Below, piece after piece: positions 8,409 to 16,512 of a DNA stretch of 64,000 nucleotides (within the stretch, counting starts at the first letter, position 1; each line of letters opens with the position of its first letter). Below the pieces are notes generated by a model. That model worked only from the letters and a program-made list of their open reading frames with translations. It had not been told where the DNA came from and did not search any database. Made by a program: the position numbers and the translations under genes. The stretch spans positions 1 through 64,000 of the forward strand of contig CALUQN010000007.1 of assembly GCA_944322945.1 (NCBI GenBank), given 5' to 3'. Source of the stretch: Candidatus Gastranaerophilales bacterium. Lineage in GTDB: Bacteria; Cyanobacteriota; Vampirovibrionia; Gastranaerophilales; Gastranaerophilaceae.

Positions 8409-9245
8409 CTAGTTCCCTACCAGTCTCAAAGCTTCCTCAAGCAGTTCTTTGTTTGAAGAAATGAGCTTGTTGGTTATTTCCATCTGAAGTTTTGCCATCT
8501 GATAGTATGAAATATTTCCTTTGAAATCAGCGTTAGAAAGTTCTAACAAGCCTGAACGGATTTCCCCCGTGCCGAGAACGGGTTTTCCGGACTCTTCGGT
8601 TTCTATAAAATAGCCTTCTTTGATTTCAAACAACGCCGCAGCGTTATGGAAGTTTCTTGTTGTAATTCTGTAAAGCGGAACAACCCTTTTGCCGCCGTCG
8701 GCTTTTCCGTAAATAGTACCGTCGTTTTTAATTTCGTAGTCGTCATATTTACCTAGATACTTGCCGTTATTCGGGTCAATCCACATTTTAATATTTGTAG
8801 TCGGGATATCAAGAGAGCCGCCTTTGAGAGCTGTCTGCTGGTACAAATCTGCGCTGATAGGCTTTGTCCCCTGCATAATTTCACCCTTGTCATTCAGGAT
8901 ATACCCTTGTACTGTGTTACCGTTTTTGGCTTTATAAACACCGTCTTTATCAAAAGTAAATTCGCCAAGCCTTGTATAAACACTCTTACCTTCCGGAGTT
9001 TTTGTCAGGAAAAATCCTTTTCCTTCCAGAAACAAGTTGTCATTGGACGTACCAGGTGTTGATTTACCTTGACTAAGTTTTTTATCATAGTCATCGGCAA
9101 CCGCACCGCCGAGAAAGGTTTTAAAATTAACCTGTTTTTCTCTGAAACCCGGAGTATAGACGTTTGTCATGTTATATGCAATGGCGTCCATCCAGTTTTG
9201 GGTTGCTTTTTGGGTATTCAGTGCCGTGATAAACGAATCATTCAT
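8409..9245 (-). CDS. Flagellar hook/basal-body rod protein (FlgG/FlgF/FlgE family)
   Basis: 278 residues. The N-terminus (residues 1-40) has the heptad-rich helix of rod/hook proteins (TQNWMDAIAYNMTNVYTPGFRE), where most relatives read L-x-x-A-S-x-N-I-A-N-x-x-T-x-G-F/Y. NLFLEGKGFFLT and the YTRLGEFTFDKDGVYKAKNG stretch are classical. The C-terminal helix SNADFKGNISYYQMAKLQMEITNKL matches the SNVDL...M-I/QR region. FlgE, FlgF and FlgG cannot be told apart from one sequence. The protein is exported by the flagellar type III system, so it has no signal peptide. The start overlaps the fliK end by 8 bases and has an AAGGAG site. Confidence 0.85.
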   Translation of the reverse strand: MNDSFITALNTQKATQNWMDAIAYNMTNVYTPGFREKQVNFKTFLGGAVADDYDKKLSQGKSTPGTSNDNLFLEGKGFFLTKTPEGKSVYTRLGEFTFDKDGVYKAKNGNTVQGYILNDKGEIMQGTKPISADLYQQTALKGGSLDIPTTNIKMWIDPNNGKYLGKYDDYEIKNDGTIYGKADGGKRVVPLYRITTRNFHNAAALFEIKEGYFIETEESGKPVLGTGEIRSGLLELSNADFKGNISYYQMAKLQMEITNKLISSNKELLEEALRLVGN

Positions 9246-10119
9246 GGCTGTTCTCCTTATTTTTACGTTTATTTTCCTGTTCCTGGTCGCGCCTTGAGCG
9301 GCTGTAGCTCAAATCGCTGTATGAAAGTTCCTGTTCATCAAAACGTTGTCTTAATGTTGAAATATTCATTTTTAAATACTCTTCAACTGCTTTGTCTCCA
9401 GGTATGAAGTTAGCAGCTATACTACCATCCTTATTTATCTTTATAATGACAGAAATATCTTTGTCAAAATTTATCCTAAAAGGCTGGTTAGTCTTCAATC
9501 CTTCGTGAAGCGCATTCATCAAAGTTGCTGATACATTAGCAGTTTTCTGCGCCTGCTGAGTGTCGGACTGCGCAAGATTTTGAATTTCAGCAGCTACACT
9601 TTTCATTGACATATCTGTATTTTGCACGAGATTTGAGAAAAACTGCGCATCATTCATATCCATATTTATGCTTGTGTAATCAACTTGAGCGGAAAGTGTA
9701 CGGGAAAGCTCATCAATATTTGCTATATTTAATCTTTGATACTGATTTTGGAGATTAGCTGTATTTTTGCCGTTATTGAACATTGCCTGAATATTTTGCG
9801 CAAGAAGTTCTTCGGTATTCAACAAATCATTTTGTGAGACTTCGCCTTTTAAAGTTTTTGAATCCTGATTTTTGTCGTCTTTTTTGTCATTTGTATCATC
9901 TTGCTTTGAGGCTTTTTCATCTTTGGAAGCTTGTTCGGCTTTATTTTCAGCATCAGCTTCGGGAGAATTTTCAGTTTCTTTTGCTTCTTCGGTTTTGGAA
10001 GCATTCTTCAATTCATCATCAAATGAAGTTGAACTGCTTTTTGAAGAAGAAGTCTTTGCGGACGATGAAGAGCTGCCCGTATTTGATACTGCTGATGTTG
10101 ATGCACTTGTTACATTCAT
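9238..10119 (-). CDS. fliK: Flagellar hook-length control protein (FliK-like)
   Basis: 293 residues. The first 100 or so residues are low-complexity Ser, Lys, Glu and Asp, as in the secreted ruler half of FliK. Residues 205-275 match the C-terminal FliK domain (hydrophobic beta strands followed by MNISTLRQRFDEQELSYSDL), which switches export specificity when the hook is complete. The last 25 residues are highly charged. It lies between fliJ (2 bases) and the rod/hook gene (8-base overlap), the usual neighbourhood. Assignment rests on the C-terminal pattern and on context. Confidence 0.78.
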   Translation of the reverse strand: MNVTSASTSAVSNTGSSSSSAKTSSSKSSSTSFDDELKNASKTEEAKETENSPEADAENKAEQASKDEKASKQDDTNDKKDDKNQDSKTLKGEVSQNDLLNTEELLAQNIQAMFNNGKNTANLQNQYQRLNIANIDELSRTLSAQVDYTSINMDMNDAQFFSNLVQNTDMSMKSVAAEIQNLAQSDTQQAQKTANVSATLMNALHEGLKTNQPFRINFDKDISVIIKINKDGSIAANFIPGDKAVEEYLKMNISTLRQRFDEQELSYSDLSYSRSRRDQEQENKRKNKENSHE

Positions 10120-10120
10120 T

Positions 10121-10612
10121 TTAGTTATTACCCTCCAATTCTTCCAATTGTTTTAACAGTTCTTTTGCTTCTTCTTCCTGTCGTTCCTGAGATTGAGCAA
10201 AAAATCTTGTTACACCCAGTTCTGAATATTTTTTAAGCTCTGCGGCTTTTTCTTCTGCAATATAGGCTTCTCTGTTTTTTTCTTTGTGTTTTTCCAGAAC
10301 TTTTACGGCTTGTTCCAGCTTAACCAGTTTTTGTTTTTCTTCATCCAGTTTTCGCTGGGCTTCTATTCTGATTTCTTCCAACTTTTTTGCCTTCTCGTAA
10401 AGATATATAAGATATTTATCATAAGTCTCATACATCATCGGGTCGGCTTTTCGCATGTTAACTTTAGTATCATGGATTTCCTGGTTGTTTTTTCTTATGT
10501 TTTCCTCCGCTATAAAGACTTCCTGCTGTGCTTTTTGCACAACCATCAACTGTTCTTCTTTTTTACGGATTCTGAATTCCAGTACTTTTTGTAACCTGTA
10601 TCGAAAAGGCAT
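10121..10612 (-). CDS. fliJ: Flagellar export chaperone FliJ
   Basis: 163 residues, almost wholly charged coiled coil, starting MPFRYRLQKVLEFRIRKKEE, which is the typical FliJ opening. FliJ is the central stalk that couples the FliI ATPase to the export gate. It is the first gene of the three-gene minus-strand unit; fliI is not in the window. There is no clear Shine-Dalgarno; a TAGTCT hexamer 6 bases before the ATG may be a -10 element of a leaderless transcript. Confidence 0.82.
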   Translation of the reverse strand: MPFRYRLQKVLEFRIRKKEEQLMVVQKAQQEVFIAEENIRKNNQEIHDTKVNMRKADPMMYETYDKYLIYLYEKAKKLEEIRIEAQRKLDEEKQKLVKLEQAVKVLEKHKEKNREAYIAEEKAAELKKYSELGVTRFFAQSQERQEEEAKELLKQLEELEGNN

Positions 10613-10715
10613 TTGTTTAGACTACACTTTCTTAAAAATATTATTACTGTTTTAAGTTTAGTGACAAACATCTAAACGTATGATATTCATTTAATGATAA
10701 AAAATAAAAAGTCAA

Positions 10716-11357
10716 CTAATCAAGAATAGTGACCCCGGTGCTGCCGCCTGTACGAGTATTGTGGTAGCCGTAGCCGCGGTTACTTGTAAAACCTCTTGAA
10801 TAACCGCTTGATGTGTCATCGAAATCACTCTCAAACCAATCATCAAACACCGGATTAACGGGCGGAGTCATGCCTGTCGGCGTTCCGCCGAGCATGAAAT
10901 TACCGAGAGAATTCAGAGCACCTCTAAACCCGCCGCCGCTTCGGATAATCGGAGTCTGATACCCGTATTGGGGATTGTAATTTGTATAAGGATGAGAAGT
11001 TGTATACATTTGCGGAGGACACTGGTGGATATTATTCCTGTAACCTCTATACCCGGCTCTAAGATTATCAAAGCGTCTGTTTATATCTCCTGCCTGGTTC
11101 ATTCCGAACATTTCCCGTTCCAGCCTTGACACACGCTCAGCCTGGCTGTCATTTTTGAAACTTCTGCCGAACATATTTCTCTCCATTCTGGATAACTCTC
11201 TCATGCCTGCTTTGTTTTCAAATTTTGAGACCTGTCTTATTCCGTTATACGGACGGTTAGTTACTCTGTAATGATTGCCTGCCGCAAAAACACTTTGGGT
11301 GCTCATTACAATTGCAATAGCCAATATAAGACGTAGTGATGTAATCAGATTAAACAT
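10716..11357 (-). CDS. Secreted protein with a repeated RLER-MFG motif
   Basis: 213 residues. Residues 1-25 form a signal peptide ending VFAAG. Residues 53-86 carry two copies of a motif of the form S-R-(M/L)-E-R-x-M-F-G (LSRMERNMFGRSF and VSRLEREMFGMNQ), separated by about 17 residues. The remaining 120 residues are rich in Gly, Tyr, Asn, Pro and Arg and look disordered. I associate such RLE-x-x-x-FG repeats with exported proteins of the cyanobacterial lineage, but no function is known to me. GAGG precedes the ATG. It is a single gene, convergent with none and divergent from the GH38 gene. Confidence 0.7.
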   Translation of the reverse strand: MFNLITSLRLILAIAIVMSTQSVFAAGNHYRVTNRPYNGIRQVSKFENKAGMRELSRMERNMFGRSFKNDSQAERVSRLEREMFGMNQAGDINRRFDNLRAGYRGYRNNIHQCPPQMYTTSHPYTNYNPQYGYQTPIIRSGGGFRGALNSLGNFMLGGTPTGMTPPVNPVFDDWFESDFDDTSSGYSRGFTSNRGYGYHNTRTGGSTGVTILD

Positions 11358-11486
11358 AAAAATTTCCTCAACATTTTTTCTTTACTGCTCTTTTTTATAT
11401 TTTTCAGAACACAAAGACTTTTCGCATTCACCCGTCAGGTAATCATTGCGAATATTCTTAACACATTGCACTACAGTAAGCTGGTG

Positions 11487-11495
11487 TGATAAACT
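11487..11495 (+). promoter_or_regulatory. Extended -10 element, leaderless start of the GH38 gene
   Basis: TGATAAACT, with TG at 11487-11488 and the hexamer at 11490-11495, lies 7 bases before the ATG at 11503. No Shine-Dalgarno is present, so a leaderless mRNA is likely. Confidence 0.45.
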
Positions 11496-11502
11496 TTTTT
11501 GT

Positions 11503-13512
11503 ATGAAAAAGAGAGTTATAGCATACGTTCACACACACTGGGATCGAGAATGGTACAGAGAATTTGAAGTTTTCAGATTAAGGTTATTAAGAGTTTTTGA
11601 TAACGTGCTTGATATGCTTGAAAAAGGCACACTGCCTTCTTTTTATTTTGACGGTCAGGTTGCGGCACTTCTTGATTATTTGAAAATTCGCCCGGAAAAA
11701 GAAGCGTCTGTCAGAAAATTTATTTCCGAAAAAAAATTATTTATTGGTCCTTTTTACTGTTTGGTTGACGAATTTTTGACAGACAAAAAAGTTTTTGAAA
11801 AAAATCTTGAAATCGGTTTAAAAATCTCAAAAGATTTCGGCTGTAATGATTATATAGGCTATCTTGCTGACACATTCGGACATAGCGGAAGTGTATGCAA
11901 AGCTTTCAAAAAATTCGGGATTGACAAATGTATGGTCTGGCGCGGATGCGGAGATTTTCCGTCTGAATTTATATTCAACGGTATAAATACAATCAACCTC
12001 AGACGCGGATATTTTATGGACATTTGTTCTGCACCTGTGAGTATTGAGGCTAAGGCGGAGTTTTTGAAAAAAAATCTGGATATGATTGCGGAAAAATCAT
12101 CTGATACAATACTTTTACCCATCGGCGCTGACCATCTCGGAGTGGAAACTGATTTACCGGAACAAATCTCAGCCGTAAATAACCTGCTTGATGACTACGA
12201 AATAACCCTTGGGACACCGTTTGACTATTTTGACGCAGTGAAAGATAATTTTAAGTTTGAACACTCCGGTGAACTCCGCGACAACTCAAAAACTTTCATC
12301 CTGCCGGGGGCTTATTCAGCAAGGATTAATTTAAAACAATACAATGTTAAGGCGTCATTTTTACTGGATACAGCTGATAGGGTTCAAAAATATTTTAATG
12401 CGGGATATGACAGCGTGCTTGAGTACGCTTACAAACTTCTTCTGAAAAATCAGGCACATGACGGCATCTGCGGGTGCTCTACTGATTTGGTGCACAGAGA
12501 AAACATATCCAGATATGAAAAGGTTATACAGATTGCAAAAACCATACTCAAAGAAATTCAATTTAAAAATTCGATTGACTCTTATGACTTTATGCTAAAA
12601 ACCGCGGAAATTCTCGGCACAAATCTGTCAGTAGTTGAATTTGAAAGCCTCGACGCTTGTGAAGGCGAACAGATTATAAGCGCCAGAAACGGCTTTGATG
12701 ACAGAATTCTCTATGATACTCAGCGAATTCCGGTAACAGAAGATTATACAAAAATATTCAGACTGCTGAAACACAACGGGCTATCAAAAAACTGCCCCCA
12801 ATTTACGCTTAATATTAAAGACAATAAATTATATATTGATGACAAAATTTCCGTTGAGTTTGTACGCTACATTGATAACGGTGATACATATAATTTTGGA
12901 CCTGAAAAAGATGACAATGGCGAGTCTGCGGTATTGGAGAATTTAACTTTCACGCACGAGGCGTGCCGTGATGAGTGGCATTTAAAAACAGATTTTTTTG
13001 ATGTGAAAATTTTCCAAAACCATGGCGAAGAATTTTTAAGATTTGTTATCACTTGGGATAACACCCTGAAAAACCGACTCTGGCAGGTAAAATTTAATCT
13101 TCCTGCACCAGTTGAAAAAACTTTGTCCGAAGATATGGATGAGCTTATTGAACGGAATTTTGACAGTGATTACAAAATAAGAGAGAATCTGCCGGAAAAA
13201 CGAGGGATTGAAGCGAAGACAAATACCGCACCATTGCAGCGATTTGTAACAGCACAAGGTTTTTCTGTAATGACAAAAGGCTTAACTGAATACGAAGTAA
13301 TTGAAAATTCGCTTTGTATCACACTTTTAAGAAGCGTCGGAGTCATTTCAAACCCTGAAAATTCATCCCGCACTACCCCTGCTGGTCCGCCGATTGAAGT
13401 TCCGGATGCACAAATGACAGGAGCATGTTCTGCTGAATTCGCTGCAGGATTTTTCCAGGCTGCAAATTACCGCAAATACATCATCCAATACTTTCTGAAC
13501 GAGATTTTATAA
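11503..13512 (+). CDS. Alpha-mannosidase-like glycoside hydrolase, family 38
   Basis: 669 residues from the ATG at 11503. The first 190 residues are a clear GH38 domain: HTHWDREW at residues 10-17 holds zinc ligands (H12, D14), and GYLADTFGHSG (119-129) holds the next Asp (D123). NQAHDGICGCSTD near residue 320 is the conserved helical-domain motif. It should hydrolyse alpha-mannosides retained in the cytoplasm, as no signal peptide is present. Bacterial relatives usually run to about 850-900 residues; this one ends soon after the conserved LLRSVG...PDAQ block, so its final beta domain is missing or very short. The 3' end overlaps the convergent usp gene by 32 bases. The in-frame ATG at 11446 is upstream of the likely promoter. 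Confidence 0.85.
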   Translation: MKKRVIAYVHTHWDREWYREFEVFRLRLLRVFDNVLDMLEKGTLPSFYFDGQVAALLDYLKIRPEKEASVRKFISEKKLFIGPFYCLVDEFLTDKKVFEKNLEIGLKISKDFGCNDYIGYLADTFGHSGSVCKAFKKFGIDKCMVWRGCGDFPSEFIFNGINTINLRRGYFMDICSAPVSIEAKAEFLKKNLDMIAEKSSDTILLPIGADHLGVETDLPEQISAVNNLLDDYEITLGTPFDYFDAVKDNFKFEHSGELRDNSKTFILPGAYSARINLKQYNVKASFLLDTADRVQKYFNAGYDSVLEYAYKLLLKNQAHDGICGCSTDLVHRENISRYEKVIQIAKTILKEIQFKNSIDSYDFMLKTAEILGTNLSVVEFESLDACEGEQIISARNGFDDRILYDTQRIPVTEDYTKIFRLLKHNGLSKNCPQFTLNIKDNKLYIDDKISVEFVRYIDNGDTYNFGPEKDDNGESAVLENLTFTHEACRDEWHLKTDFFDVKIFQNHGEEFLRFVITWDNTLKNRLWQVKFNLPAPVEKTLSEDMDELIERNFDSDYKIRENLPEKRGIEAKTNTAPLQRFVTAQGFSVMTKGLTEYEVIENSLCITLLRSVGVISNPENSSRTTPAGPPIEVPDAQMTGACSAEFAAGFFQAANYRKYIIQYFLNEIL

Positions 13513-14353
13513 TCATAACGTCAGATTTGGTATTTTCAAGAATACGTTCATTAACTGTATTTCTGAGGAAGGTGTGTTTTGCCCGCAGTCTGCCCCCCAG
13601 CACGATTAAATCAATCTGCTCTTTTGCCGCGTAATCTGTAATTGCCTGCGCCGGTTGTCCTGTAAGAACTGTCTTTCCTAATACATTAAACCCGTGTTCA
13701 ACTATTATATTTTCTGCGGAATTCAAAGTTTTCAGGGCATAAATCTTTTGGCGTTTTTGAATTTCCAAAAGCCAGTTTGCATCAAGACTGCCTTCCAGAA
13801 ACAACAAATCAGGATCTTCATTCACTGTACACAGATGAATTTCTTTGTCCATTAAATCAAAATTTTCAAGAGTTTTCTGTATAGCATAAACAGCCTGTTC
13901 GCTCCCGTCTGTAGTAAATAAAATTTTCTTGCAAGGCAGACTAACTTTTGAAACATAATCTGAAGTGCTTGTGCTTGTAACAATTTCTCTGGAAACAGAG
14001 CCTAGCCACTTTTGTATCCCCCTTTTGCCATGCGAGCCCATTAGTACCAAATCATAATCCGTACTGTCAAGCTGTTCTGCAATACTGTCTGACGCACCGC
14101 CGCAAACCCTGAAACTATCATTCAAAATAAGCCCGAGCTCTATCACTTTTGATTTAGCACTCTCAAGTATTGTACACGCTATATTGGAGCACGAATTTAC
14201 AAATCCGCTTTCTTCTATATAAACTTCATCAGGAAGAAAACTCCAGTCAATTACGCAAATTATGTCAATTACAGCTGACTTATGCCATTTGGCAAAATTT
14301 TCCAGCGCGCTGAAACTAATTTTTGAACCGTCTGTGCAGAATAAAACTTTCAT
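13481..14353 (-). CDS. Tandem universal stress protein (UspA, two domains)
   Basis: 290 residues formed of two UspA domains (about 1-140 and 147-285), each opening with a K-(V/I)-L-F-x-T-D-G-S strand. Domain 1 ends with GSHGKRGIQKWLGSVS, which fits the ATP-binding G-x2-G-x8/9-G-S motif; domain 2 has GGRLRAKHTFLRNTVN, with a weaker match. Domain 1 may therefore bind ATP and domain 2 may not. Family members help stress survival by unclear means. A strong AAGGAGTGA Shine-Dalgarno precedes the ATG. It is convergent with and overlaps the GH38 gene, and divergent from the sigma factor gene. Confidence 0.88.
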   Translation of the reverse strand: MKVLFCTDGSKISFSALENFAKWHKSAVIDIICVIDWSFLPDEVYIEESGFVNSCSNIACTILESAKSKVIELGLILNDSFRVCGGASDSIAEQLDSTDYDLVLMGSHGKRGIQKWLGSVSREIVTSTSTSDYVSKVSLPCKKILFTTDGSEQAVYAIQKTLENFDLMDKEIHLCTVNEDPDLLFLEGSLDANWLLEIQKRQKIYALKTLNSAENIIVEHGFNVLGKTVLTGQPAQAITDYAAKEQIDLIVLGGRLRAKHTFLRNTVNERILENTKSDVMIIKSRSESIG

Positions 14354-14433
14354 TTTTTGTCACTCCTTTTTTACATCTATAACTTATGTTAAGAGAAATT
14401 ACATTGTCTGGTATTCTATATTTTTTTTTGCTA

Positions 14434-14442
14434 TGATATAGT
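14434..14442 (+). promoter_or_regulatory. Extended -10 promoter for the sigma factor gene
   Basis: TGATATAGT, with TG at 14434-14435 and TATAGT at 14437-14442. No good -35 is seen. The leader is about 30 bases, with a weak AAGG site. Confidence 0.45.
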
Positions 14443-14479
14443 TGAGGTAATTTTCTTTTAATAAGGTAACAATACAGTC

Positions 14480-15088
14480 ATGCCTGCTTCTCAAAAGATT
14501 AATTTAAGGGAATACAAAGATTTAGTTGAAACTATCGCAAAAGTCGAGTATCAAAAGTTTTCGGTTTCTCACCTTGTGGACCTGCCGGAACTGATTAATA
14601 TAGGCAATCATACCCTGTATATTTTATTCAAAAATAACTCGCCGGATAAATTCAACAACACATACCTTTCAACTGCCATCAAATGGGCTATCAGAAATGA
14701 AGTCAGGAGACGTTACAAATGGTACAGTCTGAAAAACAAAAAACTCCAGTCAGGTGAAGAACAGGAAGATAATCTGCGGGTTGAAGTTTACAAAACAATT
14801 CTTTCTATTGATGAAATGCAGGAGGCGGAAGTTCCGACGCAGATTAAGGCTGAAGAAAAAACACCGGAAGAATCTATTGAATTTCTTGAACTTAAACACG
14901 AAATTCTAATCGCAATGAAAAAATTACCTCAAAGAGAACGTGAACTTATTGAATATAAATTTTTTAAAGAAAAAAAATTAAGAGAAATTTCAGAAGAATT
15001 TAATATTTCACAATCCAGAATTTCCAGGATAATCCAATCCGGTCTGGATAAAATCAAAAAAGAACTGGTTAAACAGGGGATTATATAG
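14480..15088 (+). CDS. Small sigma-70-family sigma factor, possibly flagellar
   Basis: 202 residues. A region-2-like N-terminal half (residues 20-85: YLSTAIKWAIRNEVRRRYKW) is joined by an acidic linker (100-140) to a clear region 4 (about 150-198: LPQRERELIEYKFF...REISEEFNISQSRISRIIQSGLDKIKKEL) with the helix-turn-helix for -35 binding. It is shorter than the main sigma factor and lacks regions 1.1 and 3. The SRISRIIQSGLDKIKK end resembles FliA, and flagellar genes lie 4 kb away, so a flagellar sigma-28 is possible but unproven. It is followed 2 bases later by gcvPB. Confidence 0.8.
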   Translation: MPASQKINLREYKDLVETIAKVEYQKFSVSHLVDLPELINIGNHTLYILFKNNSPDKFNNTYLSTAIKWAIRNEVRRRYKWYSLKNKKLQSGEEQEDNLRVEVYKTILSIDEMQEAEVPTQIKAEEKTPEESIEFLELKHEILIAMKKLPQRERELIEYKFFKEKKLREISEEFNISQSRISRIIQSGLDKIKKELVKQGII

Positions 15089-15090
15089 GG

Positions 15091-16512
15091 ATGAAAACAA
15101 TTTTTGAAAAAAGTAATAGCGTTGACGGTATTACGTTGACAGACCTGCCTTGCAGCACGGATTTTCTTCCGTCATCCCTCTTGCGCACAGGCAGTATCGG
15201 TCTGCCGCAGATGGGCGAGCTTGAAATTCTCAGACATTACAAAGAACTTTCCGACAAAAATTTTTGTATTGAAAAAGGTTTTTACCCGCTCGGGTCCTGC
15301 ACAATGAAATATAATCCGAAAGTTAATGAGCTTCTGGCTAGCCTCGAAGGTTTTGCAAACCTTCACCCGCTGTCAAGTGATGAAGATTCTCAAGGCGCTC
15401 TGGAATTGATGTATAACTTACAGGAAGCATTAAAAGTTCTCACAGGCATGGACGGGGTTACACTCCAGCCGGCTGCCGGAGCACATGGTGAGCTTACCGG
15501 CATGATGATTATAAAGGCTTATTTTGAATCTATCGGAGAAAACAGAAAAAAAGTCATTATACCGGATTCCGCGCACGGTACAAACCCTGCAAGCGCTAAA
15601 ATATGTGACTTTGATATTGTACAAATTACCTCAAACGATAAAGGACAAGTAGACCTTGATGCACTAAAAGCTGTTCTGGATAAAGACGTTGCGGCTATTA
15701 TGCTAACCAATCCGAATACGCTGGGAATTTACGAAGAAAATGTACTTGAAATCTCAAAATTAATGCACGAAAACGGCTCATTATTATACTACGACGGAGC
15801 AAACTTTAACGCAATTATGGGGTACACAAACCCTAAATTGATGGGGTTTGACGTAGTACATTTGAACCTGCACAAAACCTTTGCAACTCCTCACGGCGGT
15901 GGCGGCCCGGGCGCAGGTCCCGTTTGTGTTGTCGAAAAATTAAAAGATTTTTTGCCGGCACCTGTTATAAGTTTTGACGGTCAAAAATATTTCAGAAATT
16001 ACAATATCAAAAACTCAATAGGTGCTGTAAAAAGCTTCTACGGGAACTTTGGAGTTCTGGTAAAAGCTTACGCTTACATCCTGATGATGGGTAAAAACCT
16101 TAAAGAAGCCAGCGAAAACGCTGTATTAAACGCAAATTACCTGAAAGAAAAACTCAAAAATACCTTTGAATTACCTTATGATGTACCTTGCATGCACGAA
16201 TTTGTACTATCCGGCGAAAAACAAAAACAATTCGGAGTTTCAACCCTTAACATCGCAAAAGGTCTTATGGATGAAAACACCCACCCGCCGACAGTATATT
16301 TCCCGCTCATTGTACACGAAGCGATTATGATAGAGCCGACAGAATCAGAAACAAAAGAAAAACTAGATGAGTTTGTAAACTCTATGCTTAAAATTGCGAA
16401 AGAGGCAGAAATTAATCCTGAAAAATTGATTTCAGCCCCGCATACAACACCGGTAAAACGTGTTGACGAAACTCAAGCCGCAAGGCACCCTGATTTAAAG
16501 TTTAATGAATAA
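15091..16512 (+). CDS. gcvPB: Glycine dehydrogenase (decarboxylating) subunit 2
   Basis: 473 residues, the expected size of the B subunit in organisms with a split P protein. It is the PLP-bearing half that decarboxylates glycine and passes the aminomethyl group to GcvH. Signatures: GFYPLGSCTMKYNP (about residues 64-77) and HLNLHKTFATPHGGGGPGAGP, where K262 should bind PLP. The A subunit, GcvH and GcvT are not in the window. The gene starts 2 bases after the sigma factor gene and overlaps the next gene by 8 bases, so the three are probably one transcript. Confidence 0.95.
   Translation: MKTIFEKSNSVDGITLTDLPCSTDFLPSSLLRTGSIGLPQMGELEILRHYKELSDKNFCIEKGFYPLGSCTMKYNPKVNELLASLEGFANLHPLSSDEDSQGALELMYNLQEALKVLTGMDGVTLQPAAGAHGELTGMMIIKAYFESIGENRKKVIIPDSAHGTNPASAKICDFDIVQITSNDKGQVDLDALKAVLDKDVAAIMLTNPNTLGIYEENVLEISKLMHENGSLLYYDGANFNAIMGYTNPKLMGFDVVHLNLHKTFATPHGGGGPGAGPVCVVEKLKDFLPAPVISFDGQKYFRNYNIKNSIGAVKSFYGNFGVLVKAYAYILMMGKNLKEASENAVLNANYLKEKLKNTFELPYDVPCMHEFVLSGEKQKQFGVSTLNIAKGLMDENTHPPTVYFPLIVHEAIMIEPTESETKEKLDEFVNSMLKIAKEAEINPEKLISAPHTTPVKRVDETQAARHPDLKFNE

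Noticed and set aside
9783-10156. Plus-strand frames opposite fliK
   Set aside because: They mirror the low-complexity Ser/Lys/Glu part of fliK and have Leu/Ser/Phe-rich nonsense composition.
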